Shown here in pieces: positions 44,511 through 52,588 of a stretch of 64,000 nt of DNA. Each line of letters opens with the position of its first letter. Within the stretch, counting starts at the first letter, position 1. The notes beneath the pieces are model-generated. The model saw only the letters and a program-made list of their open reading frames with translations. It made no database searches and was not told the DNA's origin. The DNA comes from Streptomyces sp. NBC_00536 (GTDB taxonomy: Bacteria > Actinomycetota > Actinomycetes > Streptomycetales > Streptomycetaceae). The stretch lies in NCBI RefSeq assembly GCF_036346295.1, contig NZ_CP107819.1, positions 434,001 through 498,000 on the forward strand. The letters run 5' to 3'. The position numbers were made by a program, and so were the translations under genes.

Positions 44511-45668
44511 TCATGGCCGCCGGGACGGTGAGCGCCGGTTCAGTGCCGCTCGGCTGATCCAGTACGTGAGGATCAGCCCCCAGAAGACCGGGAAGGCCAG
44601 CCCGCCGACCAGTCCGGCGCCGAGCCCCGGAAGGGCCAGGACGACCACCGAGCACAGGGCCATCACCGCCACCGGCACGGCCATCGCGACCACCGGCGGG
44701 CAGGCGCGCGCGGTGAGCAGCATCGGGCGCCGCAGCCTCGGGGAGATCTTGCCGCGCTGCCACAGCACCCAGCCCGCCCACAGCCCCACGAGCAGCACCG
44801 CCACGGTCGCGGTGACGGCGGTCCGGGCGGTGTCTCCGGCGTCCTGCGGAGCCCGGGAGCCGATGGCGAGCACGAATCCGATCAGGGCGGGCCAGCGGGC
44901 TCCGGCCGCGACCCCCCAGGCCATGGCCTCCAGGTTGTGCCGGGCGTGCCGGTCGTCCCGGTCGAGGGCGGCGGAATCGACGAACCCCTCGGCGGCGCGG
45001 GTCCAGGCGGCGCGGCTGAACCAGCTGCGCCGCATGTGGAGCGTGGCCAGGTTGTTGTGGGCCTCGCTGTTCTCCGGATCGAGGCGGAGGGTGGTCTCGT
45101 AGGCGAGCCGGGCGGTGGCCCGGTCGCCGAGGCGGTGGGCGAGCAGTCCGACCATGAAGTGGGCCGCCGGGGCCTGGGGTTCCAGCTCGGTGGCGCGCCG
45201 GGCGGCGTCGTACGCCTCCTTGCGGCGGCCGCGCTGTCCACCCTGTTCCAGGACGACCGCGAGGCAGTGGTGGCCACCCCAGAAGAGCGGGCTGAGCGCG
45301 ATGCAGCGGTGCGCGGCCTGTTCGGCCTCGGCGAACCGGCCCAGCTTGGTGAGGGTGTCGACCCGTACGAGCCATGCGTAGGTGTCGTCGGGTGCGACGC
45401 GCAGGGCTTCGTCGACGCATCGCAGCGCGCCGGCCGGATCTCCGAGCGAGCGGCGGCAGCGGGCGAGCAGGATCAACGCCCTTCCGTCGTCGGGGTGTTC
45501 GGCCAGATGGGCGCCGACGAGCGCCGCGGCCTGCGCGAAGCGGCCGAGGTCGTGCAGTGCCTCGGCGCGGTCGAGGCCGCCGTCGCCGTCGGCCCGCTCC
45601 GCGCGGGGCGGCTCGTCGTGGGGCGCCTCGTCGTGGGGCGGGTCGGCTCGGGGCGGCTCGGCGCTCAT
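44511..45668 (-). CDS. TPR membrane protein (third gene of AAA operon)
   Basis: A 385-residue protein starting in the 4-nt overlap with the preceding TPR gene. A Pro/Asp/His/Glu-rich start with DEAPHDEPPR-type repeats leads to five or six tetratricopeptide repeats (EALHDLGRFAQAAALVGAHL, RSLGDPAGALRCVDEALRVA, LTKLGRFAEAEQAAHRCIAL, AYDAARRATELEPQAPAAHF, TARLAYETTLRLDPENSEAH). Three or four C-terminal helices (ALIGFVLAIGS, TVAVLLVGLWAGWVLW, VVAMAVPVAVMALCSVVVLA, GGLAFPVFWGLILTYWI) anchor it. TPRs probably face the cytoplasm as a scaffold for the AAA ATPase. Confidence 0.92.
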   Translation of the reverse strand: MSAEPPRADPPHDEAPHDEPPRAERADGDGGLDRAEALHDLGRFAQAAALVGAHLAEHPDDGRALILLARCRRSLGDPAGALRCVDEALRVAPDDTYAWLVRVDTLTKLGRFAEAEQAAHRCIALSPLFWGGHHCLAVVLEQGGQRGRRKEAYDAARRATELEPQAPAAHFMVGLLAHRLGDRATARLAYETTLRLDPENSEAHNNLATLHMRRSWFSRAAWTRAAEGFVDSAALDRDDRHARHNLEAMAWGVAAGARWPALIGFVLAIGSRAPQDAGDTARTAVTATVAVLLVGLWAGWVLWQRGKISPRLRRPMLLTARACPPVVAMAVPVAVMALCSVVVLALPGLGAGLVGGLAFPVFWGLILTYWISRAALNRRSPSRRP

Positions 45669-46762
45669 TTGATCTTCTTCCGGTCGTGGAGGACGGTCAC
45701 CAGGGCCGGGACGAGTCCGGTCCAGAACACCACCTGCGGAACGCCGCGAGCGGTCCACGGGACGACGGCGAGCAGCACTCCGGCGAGCGTCGCCCAGGCC
45801 GCCTGGCCGAGCACCACCCGGGCCCACGGCTCGCGGGCGATCAGCGGGCGCACGCTCAGGCGCGCGCCGAGCCGCATCCGCCGGTAGCGGCGCCAGGCGC
45901 CGAAGCCCCAGACGGCGCTCATCAGGGCGAGCGCCCACAGCCGCATGCCGATCGGCAGCGGCAGGGCCTTGGGCACCTCGCCCTCGGTCGGGAAGACGTC
46001 GAGGGCGGCCGCGGCGATGGCCAGGCAGGCGAGGGCGAGCCAGCGGGTGCCGCGCAGCATCCGGTAGACGGCGGCGTCAAGCCCGGAGCGCAGGTCGGCC
46101 GAGCCGGGTACGGCGGCCAGCGCGGCGGCGAAGGTGTCGGCGGCCCGGGCCGCGCTGGTCCCGGGTTTGTCGGCCTCGCGGCGGGCGAGGTAGGGCACGG
46201 CGAAGGTGTTGCCCGGGTCCGTGCCGAGCAGGGTCTTGCGGGCTTCCTCGGCGGCCTCCGCGCGTCCCGTCTCGGTGGCGACGTAGAGCAGCACTTCGAG
46301 GACCCACCGCTCCTCGGGGCCGAGGCGGGCGGCGGCGCGCGCCTCCTCCCAGGCCTCGTCGGGGCGCTGCGGGTCGGCGAGCATGAGGAGTTCGGCGCGT
46401 CCGGCGCGTGCGAGCCAGTTGTCCGGGTCGATCCGGACGGCGCGTTCCATCATGTCCAGCGCGTCGGCGTAGCGGCCGACCCGGCGCAGGCAGAAGGAGC
46501 GGACGAAGTAGGCGTCGTAGTGCTCGGGGTCGCGGACGAGCACCTCGGCGGTGGCGTCGTATGCCTGCTGGTAGTCCCGGAGCTGGAAGTGGGCGCGGGC
46601 GAACCAGACCCGGGCGAAGAGGTCTTCGGGGTCTTCGGCCAGCCGGCGCCCGAGCACCTCCAGGGCCCGGTCGGCGCGGCCCAGATCGACCAGGGCCATG
46701 CCCTGCTCGGCGAGCGGGTCCCGCCCGTGCCGCGGCGGCCTGACGGTGGGCTGCCCGGTCAC
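45665..46762 (-). CDS. TPR membrane protein (second gene of AAA operon)
   Basis: A 365-residue protein. Its GTG 46762 overlaps the AAA gene's stop (GTGA), and its own stop overlaps the next TPR gene. The N-terminal half has four to five TPRs (ALVDLGRADRALEVLGRRLA, AYDATAEVLVRDPEHYDAYF, RRVGRYADALDMMERAVRID, DEAWEEARAAARLGPEERWV), then four membrane helices (WLALACLAIAAAALDVF, MRLWALALMSAVWGFGAW, VVLGQAAWATLAGVLLAVV, VVFWTGLVPALVTVL). The layout is the same as in the following gene, so the two may be diverged duplicates or a heteromeric pair. Confidence 0.92.
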   Translation of the reverse strand: MTGQPTVRPPRHGRDPLAEQGMALVDLGRADRALEVLGRRLAEDPEDLFARVWFARAHFQLRDYQQAYDATAEVLVRDPEHYDAYFVRSFCLRRVGRYADALDMMERAVRIDPDNWLARAGRAELLMLADPQRPDEAWEEARAAARLGPEERWVLEVLLYVATETGRAEAAEEARKTLLGTDPGNTFAVPYLARREADKPGTSAARAADTFAAALAAVPGSADLRSGLDAAVYRMLRGTRWLALACLAIAAAALDVFPTEGEVPKALPLPIGMRLWALALMSAVWGFGAWRRYRRMRLGARLSVRPLIAREPWARVVLGQAAWATLAGVLLAVVPWTARGVPQVVFWTGLVPALVTVLHDRKKIK

Positions 46763-48069
46763 AGCTTGCGCTTCTTCTTCAGGTAGGCGAGCAGGTCGTC
46801 GTACATGCCGCCGTCGTTGGCGAACATGGCCACGTTGCGGGCGGAGGCGAACCAGGGCTCGCTGGAGGGGCGGATCTGCTTCGCGGCGGAGAGCAGGTCC
46901 TTCATGCCGATCATGCGGACGGTGCCGGTGCGTGCGGAGTCGAGCAGGGCGGTCTCGGCGGCCGTCTCGCAGACGTGGGCGAGGTCCGCGCCGGAGAAGT
47001 CCTCCGTGGCCTTGGCGAGTTTGCCCAGGTCGACGCCTTCGATGGGGCGTTCGCGCAGGTGGTAGTGGAGGATCGCCTCGCGGGCGGCGGCGTCCGGCGG
47101 CAGCACGAGCAGGGTGCGGTCGAGCCGGCCCGGGCGGCGCAGGGCGATGTCCACGTCCCAGGGGACGTTGGTGGCGGCGAGGACGAAGACCCCCTCGTGG
47201 GCGCCGCTGCCGACCCCGTCGAGTTCGGTGAGCAGCTGGTTCACGACATTGCGCAGACCGCTGTGGGCCGTGCGGCTGCGCTTGGCGCCGAGGGCGTCCA
47301 GTTCGTCGAGGAAGACCACGCAGGGCGCCTGACGGCGGGCGGTCTCGAAGATGTCGTGGACGTTCTTCTCGGACCGGCCGATCCACATGTCGAGGATGTC
47401 GGAGAGCGAGATGGACATGAAGCTCGCGCCGAGTTCGCCCGCCACGGCGCGGGCGATGAAGGTCTTGCCGCAGCCGGGCGGGCCGTAGAGGAGCAGGCCG
47501 CCGCGCAGGCTCTTGCCGTAGAGCTTGCGCAGTTCCGGGTTGCGCATGGGCGCGAGGAAGGCCGCTTCGAGCCGGTCCTTGACGTCCTGCATGCCGCCGA
47601 CGTCGGCGAGGCGTACGGTCCCGGGCGCGTCGATGTCCCAGGGGGAGTCGGCGTCGTCTCCGTCCGGGCCGCCCGCGCCGTCGCTGGTGAGGGGCCGTTC
47701 GCGGCCGTCCTCGGCACCGGCACCGGCACCGGAGTCCGCCACGAAGCGGGGGCCGACGACCCCGTCGAGGTCCTGTTCCGCGGCGGCCCAGTCGAAGCGG
47801 GGGGCGGCCGCGGGGGTCCCGGGGGTGGCCGGGGCGGCGGGCGGGGCCGCGGGTCCGGCGGGCGGGAGGCCCATCGCACGGACCATCAGGGCGCGGACGT
47901 CGGCGTCCGCGGGCGCGTACTGGAGGGCGACGGCGGCCTCCGCCACGGCGGCGTCGGGGCGGCCCGCGGCGAGCAGCATCTCGGCGAGGTGCAGGCGCAG
48001 GGGAACGTCCTCGGGCGCGGCGGCGACCGCCGTGCGCAGGCTCCGGATCAGGGGGGACTCGTCGGACAT
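46759..48069 (-). CDS. AAA+ ATPase (Cdc48/FtsH-like) with N-terminal TPR segment
   Basis: A 436-residue ATPase and first gene of a three-gene operon. ATG 48069 has only a weak GGGTGAAG site. About 50 residues of TPR-like helices (RLHLAEMLLAAGRPDAAVAE, ALQYAPADADVRAL) are followed by a low-complexity Pro/Ala/Gly linker, then the AAA module: ADVGGMQDVKDRLEAAFLAP, Walker A GPPGCGKTF, Walker B VVFLDELDAL, sensor 1 ATN, the second-region motif RRPGRLDRT, and the lid DFSGADLAHVC. It has no Zn-protease motif, so it is not FtsH; the pore loop region is MWIGRSEKN, without the usual aromatic pore motif. It probably remodels partners through the two membrane TPR proteins. Confidence 0.94.
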   Translation of the reverse strand: MSDESPLIRSLRTAVAAAPEDVPLRLHLAEMLLAAGRPDAAVAEAAVALQYAPADADVRALMVRAMGLPPAGPAAPPAAPATPGTPAAAPRFDWAAAEQDLDGVVGPRFVADSGAGAGAEDGRERPLTSDGAGGPDGDDADSPWDIDAPGTVRLADVGGMQDVKDRLEAAFLAPMRNPELRKLYGKSLRGGLLLYGPPGCGKTFIARAVAGELGASFMSISLSDILDMWIGRSEKNVHDIFETARRQAPCVVFLDELDALGAKRSRTAHSGLRNVVNQLLTELDGVGSGAHEGVFVLAATNVPWDVDIALRRPGRLDRTLLVLPPDAAAREAILHYHLRERPIEGVDLGKLAKATEDFSGADLAHVCETAAETALLDSARTGTVRMIGMKDLLSAAKQIRPSSEPWFASARNVAMFANDGGMYDDLLAYLKKKRKL

Positions 48070-48096
48070 GGCTTCACCCTATGGAGTGAACCCGAG

Positions 48097-48136
48097 GGGA
48101 CGAAACCCGGCCCCCGTCGGGACGAAACCCGGCCCC
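48097..48136. repeat. 18-bp direct repeat upstream of the SDR gene
   Basis: GGGACGAAACCCGGCCCC occurs identically at 48097-48114 and 48119-48136, a 22-bp step (about two helical turns). It lies in the divergent gap between the AAA operon and the SDR gene. TTGACT follows at 48139-48144. The pair could bind a regulator. Confidence 0.75.
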
Positions 48137-48252
48137 TGTTGACTGGCCGGCCGACAGGTGCTCCCGCAGCGCGACGGTGGATCATGGGTGTCCGGGCCGC
48201 GGACCAGCGGCTCGCGGAACCCCCCTGTCCCGCCAACCGTAGGAGAGAGCAC

Positions 48253-49017
48253 ATGGCAGTTCCGGCCAGCACCCCCGCCACCACTCCGGTCACCGTCGTC
48301 ACCGGGGGCAGCAGGGGCATCGGAGCGGCGACCTGCCTGCGCCTGGCCGCCGACGGACACCACCTGGCCCTCGGTTACGTCCACGACACCGTCGCCGCCG
48401 AAGCCACCGCGGCGAAGGTGCGGGCGGCCGGCGGACGGTGCGTGACCGTGCGCGTGGACACCTCCGAGGAGGCCGACGTGGACCGGCTGTTCGACCGGGC
48501 GCGGGCCGAACTCGGCACGGTGACCGGGCTGGTCAACAACGCGGGGGTGACGGGGCCGCTGGGCCGCCTCGCGGACGCGCGCACCGAGGACCTGCGGCGG
48601 GTGCTGGACGTGAACCTGCTCGGGTACCTGCTGTGCTGCCGCCGGGCCGCCCGCGACATGGCCGCCTCGGGCGGCGGGGCGATCGTCAACGTCTCCTCGG
48701 CCGCCGCCACGCTCGGGGCGCCCGGGGACTACGTCCACTACGCGGCCAGCAAGGCCGGTACCGACGCCCTGACCGTGGGCCTGTCCAAGGAACTCGGCGC
48801 GGACGGGATCCGGGTGAACGCGGTGGCGCCCGGCATCATCGACACCGACATGCACGCGGCGATGGGCGACCCGGACCGCGCGGCCCGCTCGGGCCCCGGG
48901 ATCCCCCTGGGACGTCCGGGCCGGCCCGGGGAGGTGGCGGCGGCGATCGCCTGGCTGCTGTCCGCCGACGCCTCGTACACGACGGGCACGGTCCTGCGCG
49001 TCTCCGGCGGCCGCTGA
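48253..49017 (+). CDS. Short-chain dehydrogenase/reductase
   Basis: A 254-residue classical SDR. ATG 48253 follows AGGAGAGAG. It has the cofactor loop VTGGSRGIGAA, VDTSEEADV (Asp near the adenine), the NNAGV motif, the catalytic Ser in NVSSAAATLG, YAASK (Tyr-x-x-x-Lys) and NAVAPGIIDTDM. The C-terminus ends in GTVLRVSGGR. The arginine in GGSRG favours NADP(H). It resembles FabG-type 3-oxoacyl reductases, but the substrate is unknown and no pathway neighbours exist. The protein is followed 21 bases on by a convergent peptidoglycan-binding protein. Confidence 0.94.
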   Translation: MAVPASTPATTPVTVVTGGSRGIGAATCLRLAADGHHLALGYVHDTVAAEATAAKVRAAGGRCVTVRVDTSEEADVDRLFDRARAELGTVTGLVNNAGVTGPLGRLADARTEDLRRVLDVNLLGYLLCCRRAARDMAASGGGAIVNVSSAAATLGAPGDYVHYAASKAGTDALTVGLSKELGADGIRVNAVAPGIIDTDMHAAMGDPDRAARSGPGIPLGRPGRPGEVAAAIAWLLSADASYTTGTVLRVSGGR

Positions 49018-49038
49018 CCCCCGCACACGTGCAGAGGC

Positions 49039-49815
49039 CTAGCTGCCGTCCATCGCGGCGCGGGTCCGGGGGCCGTAGATGCCCGAGGGGTCGCCGGTCA
49101 GGCCGCGGTCGCGCTGGAACTGCCTGACGCCGCGCCGGGTCTGCTCGTCGTACACGCCCGAGACGGAGACGTACGTGAACCCCTGCGCGAAGAGCCGTTC
49201 CTGCAGGGTGCGCACCTCGGCCCCGGAGTCGCCGGGCCGCAGGGTGCCGCCGCCCGTCGGGGCGGTCGGCGTCGGGGGCCGCTCGACGACGGGCCCCCCG
49301 GACGACGGGGAGCGGCCCGGTGACGGGCTGCCGGAAGCCGCCGGGGCGGAGGCCGACGGGGCGGGCGCGGAAGGGCGTACGGACCCGGTCGAGGACGCGG
49401 CGGGCTCCTCGGCGCCGGGGCTGCGGCCCAGCAGCCGGGGACCGGCCGCCGCGGGCGGGCTCACCGGGCGCGGCGGGTCGTCGGGCGGGGAGTGGAGCAG
49501 GGCCAGCAGGGTGCCCGTGGTGAGGAGCGCGAGGAGGGCGAGGACCACCAGCGAGTTGCGCGTGCCGTGTTCGCGCCGCCCGGCCGTGGGCGGTTCCGGT
49601 GCCGGTGCTGGTGCCGCTGTCGGCACGGCCGCGGTCGCCGCCTCGGCGCGCGGGGCGGGGGCCGGTGCGGGCTCCGGGGTGTGCCGCGGCCAGGGCGGGG
49701 CGCCCGTGCGGTGCGGGGCCGCCCGGCGGGACGGCCGCCCGCCGTGGGCGACGTAGGGGCGCACGAGGAGCCGGTCGTCGATGACGGGGCCGTTCTCATC
49801 GGGGTGGTGGGGCAC
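49039..49815 (-). CDS. Membrane-anchored peptidoglycan-binding protein
   Basis: A 258-residue protein. GTG 49815 follows CAGGAGA by six bases. A Pro/Ala-rich cytoplasmic region precedes a single helix (SLVVLALLALLTTGTLLALL), then an extracellular Pro/Ser/Ala linker of about 80 residues and one peptidoglycan-binding type 1 domain: LRPGDSGAEVRTLQERLFAQ, GVYDEQTRRGVRQFQRDRGL, GIYGPRTRAAM. The G..G..V..LQ..L and G.yG..T..A signatures are clear. It is type II-oriented and should tether to wall peptidoglycan. No catalytic domain is attached. Confidence 0.92.
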   Translation of the reverse strand: MPHHPDENGPVIDDRLLVRPYVAHGGRPSRRAAPHRTGAPPWPRHTPEPAPAPAPRAEAATAAVPTAAPAPAPEPPTAGRREHGTRNSLVVLALLALLTTGTLLALLHSPPDDPPRPVSPPAAAGPRLLGRSPGAEEPAASSTGSVRPSAPAPSASAPAASGSPSPGRSPSSGGPVVERPPTPTAPTGGGTLRPGDSGAEVRTLQERLFAQGFTYVSVSGVYDEQTRRGVRQFQRDRGLTGDPSGIYGPRTRAAMDGS

Positions 49816-49840
49816 GGTCGTCTCCTGGCAGGGACAGCGG

Positions 49841-50092
49841 TCAGGGGGCGGCCCCCGGCGTCAACGTAGCGCGAACCCGACGCCTCCCCGACGGCGGGGC
49901 CGGAACCGGCCGTTCCCCCCGGCCGGAAACGCCCGCCGGGACGGTGGCGGCGGGCGTGGAGAGGTGGTCGACCGCCGGCCCGCCGGTGAACGCCCCCGCG
50001 GCGACGGCCGGGTTGAACGGGGCGACCACCAGCGAGGTGGCCGCCTCCGCGGCGGCCGGTCCGGTCGGGGTCCCGATCAGAGCCAGTACCAC
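49841..50092 (-). CDS. Small hypothetical exported-type ORF (doubtful)
   Basis: An 83-codon frame in the 366-base gap. GTG 50092 is followed by ALIGTPTGPAAAEAATSLVV, and two more upstream codons (ITLALPVV) would extend a hydrophobic core, so it reads like a signal peptide. The tail is Pro/Arg-rich. There is no ribosome site, and the frame stops just upstream without an ATG/GTG that includes the whole hydrophobic segment. It may be a decayed gene or chance. The rest of the gap holds nothing recognisable apart from the start region of the lipoprotein gene. Confidence 0.3.
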   Translation of the reverse strand: MVLALIGTPTGPAAAEAATSLVVAPFNPAVAAGAFTGGPAVDHLSTPAATVPAGVSGRGERPVPAPPSGRRRVRATLTPGAAP

Positions 50093-50181
50093 CGGGAGCG
50101 CGAGCGTGATGACCAGCGGGCGTCACCCGTAAGCGGTACGGGACTCCGTCGTGCGGGCCGCGCATGGGGCATGGTGGAGGG

Positions 50182-50670
50182 ATGCAGTTGCGCCGGGCCG
50201 TTCCCCTGTCCCTCGCCGTGCTCCTCGCGAGCGCCGGATGCGGCTCCGTCGGTGACGGCGCCCCTGCTCCGGCCCCCGCCCGTCCCACCGTTCCGGCCGC
50301 CGATTCCCCCGCGCCGCCTCCGCTCGGCAGGCCCAACGGGCCGATGCGTGCCGGTACGCCCTCGGGCCCGCTGTTCGTGGAGAGCGACCCGGCGCCGGCC
50401 GTCCGGCCCGGCCCCGGCACCGACGCGTCCCCGCCCGCACCCGCACCCGCGGCCGGGGAATCGCGCCGGACCGGCGAGCGCGCCATGACGCCGTCGGCGC
50501 CCCGGCGGACCGCCCCCCGCAAGCCCGCGCCGTCGCACCCGCGCCGGTACGCGGCCCCGCCGCCCGCGCGGCTGCCCGCGCAGCCGGAGATGGACGACCT
50601 GTGCACGGCCGCCGAGGGCGCCCTCCCGCCGTCGGTCCTGGACCTGTGCGTGGGCCGGTCCGGCGGCTGA
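50182..50670 (+). CDS. Small putative lipoprotein (paralogue of the one at 20.0 kb)
   Basis: A 162-residue protein. ATG 50182 follows TGGAGGG directly. The signal sequence MQLRRAVPLSLAVLLASAGC has Cys20 as lipid acceptor, the same length as in the gene at 20037, and the DNA around the start is also similar. The middle is disordered (Pro/Ala/Asp/Arg-rich) with no homology, and the end carries MDDLCTAAEGALPPSVLDLC, matching the other copy's Cys-x17-Cys tail. The mirror-like conservation of both ends and divergence of the middle suggests a lipoprotein whose tail does the work. Function unknown. Confidence 0.8.
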   Translation: MQLRRAVPLSLAVLLASAGCGSVGDGAPAPAPARPTVPAADSPAPPPLGRPNGPMRAGTPSGPLFVESDPAPAVRPGPGTDASPPAPAPAAGESRRTGERAMTPSAPRRTAPRKPAPSHPRRYAAPPPARLPAQPEMDDLCTAAEGALPPSVLDLCVGRSGG

Positions 50671-50723
50671 ACGACAGCAGGTGAACGACCGCGGGTGAAC
50701 GACAGCAGGTGAACGACCGCACT
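50668..50723. repeat. 14-bp repeat, four units, overlapping a stop codon
   Basis: TGAACGAC(A/C)GC(A/G)GG-type units start at 50668, 50682, 50696 and 50710; units 1 and 3 match, as do 2 and 4 apart from the last bases. The lipoprotein's TGA is the first three bases of unit 1. They sit between the lipoprotein gene and the MerR promoter. Confidence 0.8.
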
Positions 50724-50755
50724 GGAGAACGCGCACCGGAAAGCGCGATCATCAC

Positions 50756-50786
50756 TTGACCCTCCCCCTGTGTGAGGCCCTGCACT
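50756..50786 (+). promoter_or_regulatory. MerR-type promoter with 19-bp spacer
   Basis: TTGACC (50756-50761) and TGCACT (50781-50786) are separated by 19 bp, the hallmark of MerR-activated promoters. Within the spacer CCTC (50761-50764) and GAGG (50774-50777) form a dyad. Transcription would start around 50793, only a few bases before the MerR ATG at 50797, so the mRNA may be leaderless. Confidence 0.8.
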
Positions 50787-50796
50787 GGAAGGCGTC

Positions 50797-51627
50797 ATGT
50801 TCACCATCGGAGACTTCGCCAAACACGGCCGGGTGTCGGTCCGCATGCTGCGTCACTACGACGCCATCGGGCTGCTGCGCCCCGCCCGTGTCGACCCCGG
50901 CAGTGGCTACCGCCACTACGAGGCCGCCCAGCTCTCGCGGCTCAACCGGATCATCGCGCTCAAGGAACTCGGCTTCAGCCTCCAGCAGGTGGGGTCGATC
51001 CTCGACGAGCGGGTGGGTCCGCAAGAGCTGCGCGGCATGCTGCGGCTGCGCCGGGCGGAACTGGAGAGCGCCATGGCCGCCGCGGCGGACCGGCTCGGCC
51101 AGGTCGAGACGAGGCTCCGGAGCATCGAGAGCGAGGGAACCATGTCCACCGACGACATCGTGGTCAAGAGCCTGCCCGCCGTGCGGCTGGCCGAGTTGAC
51201 CGGGATCGCCGCGAGTTACGCGCCGCAGGACATCGGGCCGGTCATCGGCCCGCTGTACGACGAACTGTGCGCCCGGCTGGAGGCGGCCCGGGTGACGCCC
51301 ACGGGGCCCGGCGTCGCGTACTACGAGGACGCGCCGGAGCCGGACGGCGGGGCGATCCTCGTCCACGCGGCCCTGCCGGTGGCGGCGGCGGTCCGCGCCG
51401 AGGACCTGGGCCCGGATACGGCGATCGTCGTGCTCCCGGCGGTGGAGCGCGCGGCCACCGTGGTGCACCGGGGCGCGATGGACGACGTACTGCCCAGTTC
51501 GCAGGCCCTGGCGCGGTGGATCGACGCGCGGGGCCTGCGATCGGCCGGTTACGCGCGCGAAGTGACCCTCGCGTGCCCGCCCGACCGGGCGGAGTGGGTC
51601 ACCGAGCTCCAGGAGCCGATCGCCTAG
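50797..51627 (+). CDS. MerR-family regulator with GyrI-like effector domain
   Basis: A 276-residue regulator. ATG 50797 is just after its own promoter. The N-terminal domain reads MFTIGDFAKHGRVSVRMLRH then YDAIGLLRPARVDPGSGYRH and LNRIIALKELGFSLQQVGSI, the standard MerR helix-turn-helix plus wing and coiled coil (RRAELESAMAAAADRLGQVE). The C-terminal 150 residues (VVKSLPAVRLAELTG, ARVTPTGPGVAYY, IVVLPAVERAATVVHRGAMD) are a GyrI/BmrR-type ligand-binding domain for hydrophobic cations or drugs. It should twist the 19-bp promoter to activate itself. No transporter target is adjacent, so the regulon is unknown. Confidence 0.95.
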   Translation: MFTIGDFAKHGRVSVRMLRHYDAIGLLRPARVDPGSGYRHYEAAQLSRLNRIIALKELGFSLQQVGSILDERVGPQELRGMLRLRRAELESAMAAAADRLGQVETRLRSIESEGTMSTDDIVVKSLPAVRLAELTGIAASYAPQDIGPVIGPLYDELCARLEAARVTPTGPGVAYYEDAPEPDGGAILVHAALPVAAAVRAEDLGPDTAIVVLPAVERAATVVHRGAMDDVLPSSQALARWIDARGLRSAGYAREVTLACPPDRAEWVTELQEPIA

Positions 51628-51919
51628 CCGCTCTTCCGCGGGTCCGCGCGGGCGGCGCAGGCAGCGCGGCGGGGCGCAGGCGGCGCAGGGTGGTACGAGC
51701 CTGGTGGCCGCGGCGGCGCCACTCGGCGCGCGGGATGCCCGCCCGCTGCCCGCCGCCGGTGATCAGGGCGTTGACCGGGGTGTGCGGGTCGGCGGCCATC
51801 CCCTTGGCCACCAGCACGCCGACGACCAGCGGGAGCAGGGCCACGGCGAGGGCGCTCCCGGCGGTGGTGACGTTCCGCAGGCTCGGGCGGCGGGTGCGGA
51901 GGGCGGCGTCGGATGTCAT
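51599..51919 (-). CDS. Small hypothetical membrane protein (doubtful)
   Basis: A 106-codon frame starting ATG 51919 (MTSDAALRTRRPSLRN), with one membrane helix (SALAVALLPLVVGVLVAKGM) followed by ADPHTPVNALITGGG and an Arg/Ala-rich tail. Its 3' end overlaps the MerR gene by 29 bases. No clear ribosome site. Third-position GC is fair and the helix is convincing, so a real small protein is possible. It accounts for most of the 398-base gap between MerR and the next gene. Confidence 0.45.
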   Translation of the reverse strand: MTSDAALRTRRPSLRNVTTAGSALAVALLPLVVGVLVAKGMAADPHTPVNALITGGGQRAGIPRAEWRRRGHQARTTLRRLRPAALPAPPARTRGRAARRSAPGAR

Positions 51920-52025
51920 GTGCTCATTCGACCAGCGGCGGCCGCGCGGGGAATCGGGCGGCGTACTCAGGTCGTTGGGTGGGTGGTACTCAGTCGGCGG
52001 CGCGAGCCGGGAGGGGCAGGACACC

Positions 52026-52511
52026 ATGGCGCACGGCGACAGCGGCGGGTTCGAGCCCGCGACGGGTGACGGACCGGCGCCCACGGGCGGTCCGGCGGCG
52101 GCGAAGGCCCGGGCCGCGGAGGTGCGTACGGCCTACGAGGGCCTGCTCACGATGCGCCGGATCCTGGGCGGCGGCTCCGCGGCGGCCGAGGGGCCGGACG
52201 CCGTCCCCGCGCCCTGGGAGCGGCAGCGGATGCCGCGCGCGGTGGCGCTCGTCCTGGAGGCGGCGGGCTTCGCGCCGTCGGCGCTGGACGCGGCGGGCGG
52301 GCGCACCGCCACCGGCTACCGGGTACGGCCCGGGGAAGCCCCGGAACGGGTCGAGGTGACCTGGGTGGGTCCCCCGGGCGGCGGGGCCGCCGGGGCGGAG
52401 GAGGAGCGGCTGACGGCCTGCGCCGAGACGCTCGGGCGGCACGGCTGGGAGTGCCTGCTCTACCGGGGCCCGCGCCGCCGCCGCTTCCTGGAGGTGGAAC
52501 CGCGGCACTGA
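52026..52511 (+). CDS. Hypothetical protein
   Basis: A 161-residue soluble protein. ATG 52026 is nine bases after GGGAGGGGC. A Gly/Pro/Ala-rich start leads to helical text (AKARAAEVRTAYEGLLTMRR), then PRAVALVLEAAGFAPSALDA, a beta stretch (GYRVRPGEAPERVEVTWVGP) and RLTACAETLGRHGWECLLYR with GPRRRRFLEVEP at the end. I do not recognise the family. The last strand-helix-strand pattern with WECLLYRG recalls small Streptomyces conserved proteins of unknown function. It may be cotranscribed with the acetyltransferase 77 bases downstream. Confidence 0.75.
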   Translation: MAHGDSGGFEPATGDGPAPTGGPAAAKARAAEVRTAYEGLLTMRRILGGGSAAAEGPDAVPAPWERQRMPRAVALVLEAAGFAPSALDAAGGRTATGYRVRPGEAPERVEVTWVGPPGGGAAGAEEERLTACAETLGRHGWECLLYRGPRRRRFLEVEPRH

Positions 52512-52588
52512 ACACGGCCCCCGGCCCGGCCCGTCCCCCGCGCCGAAATCCACTGTCGCTCCCGACGCCGTTCGTGCACGCTCGTCGG

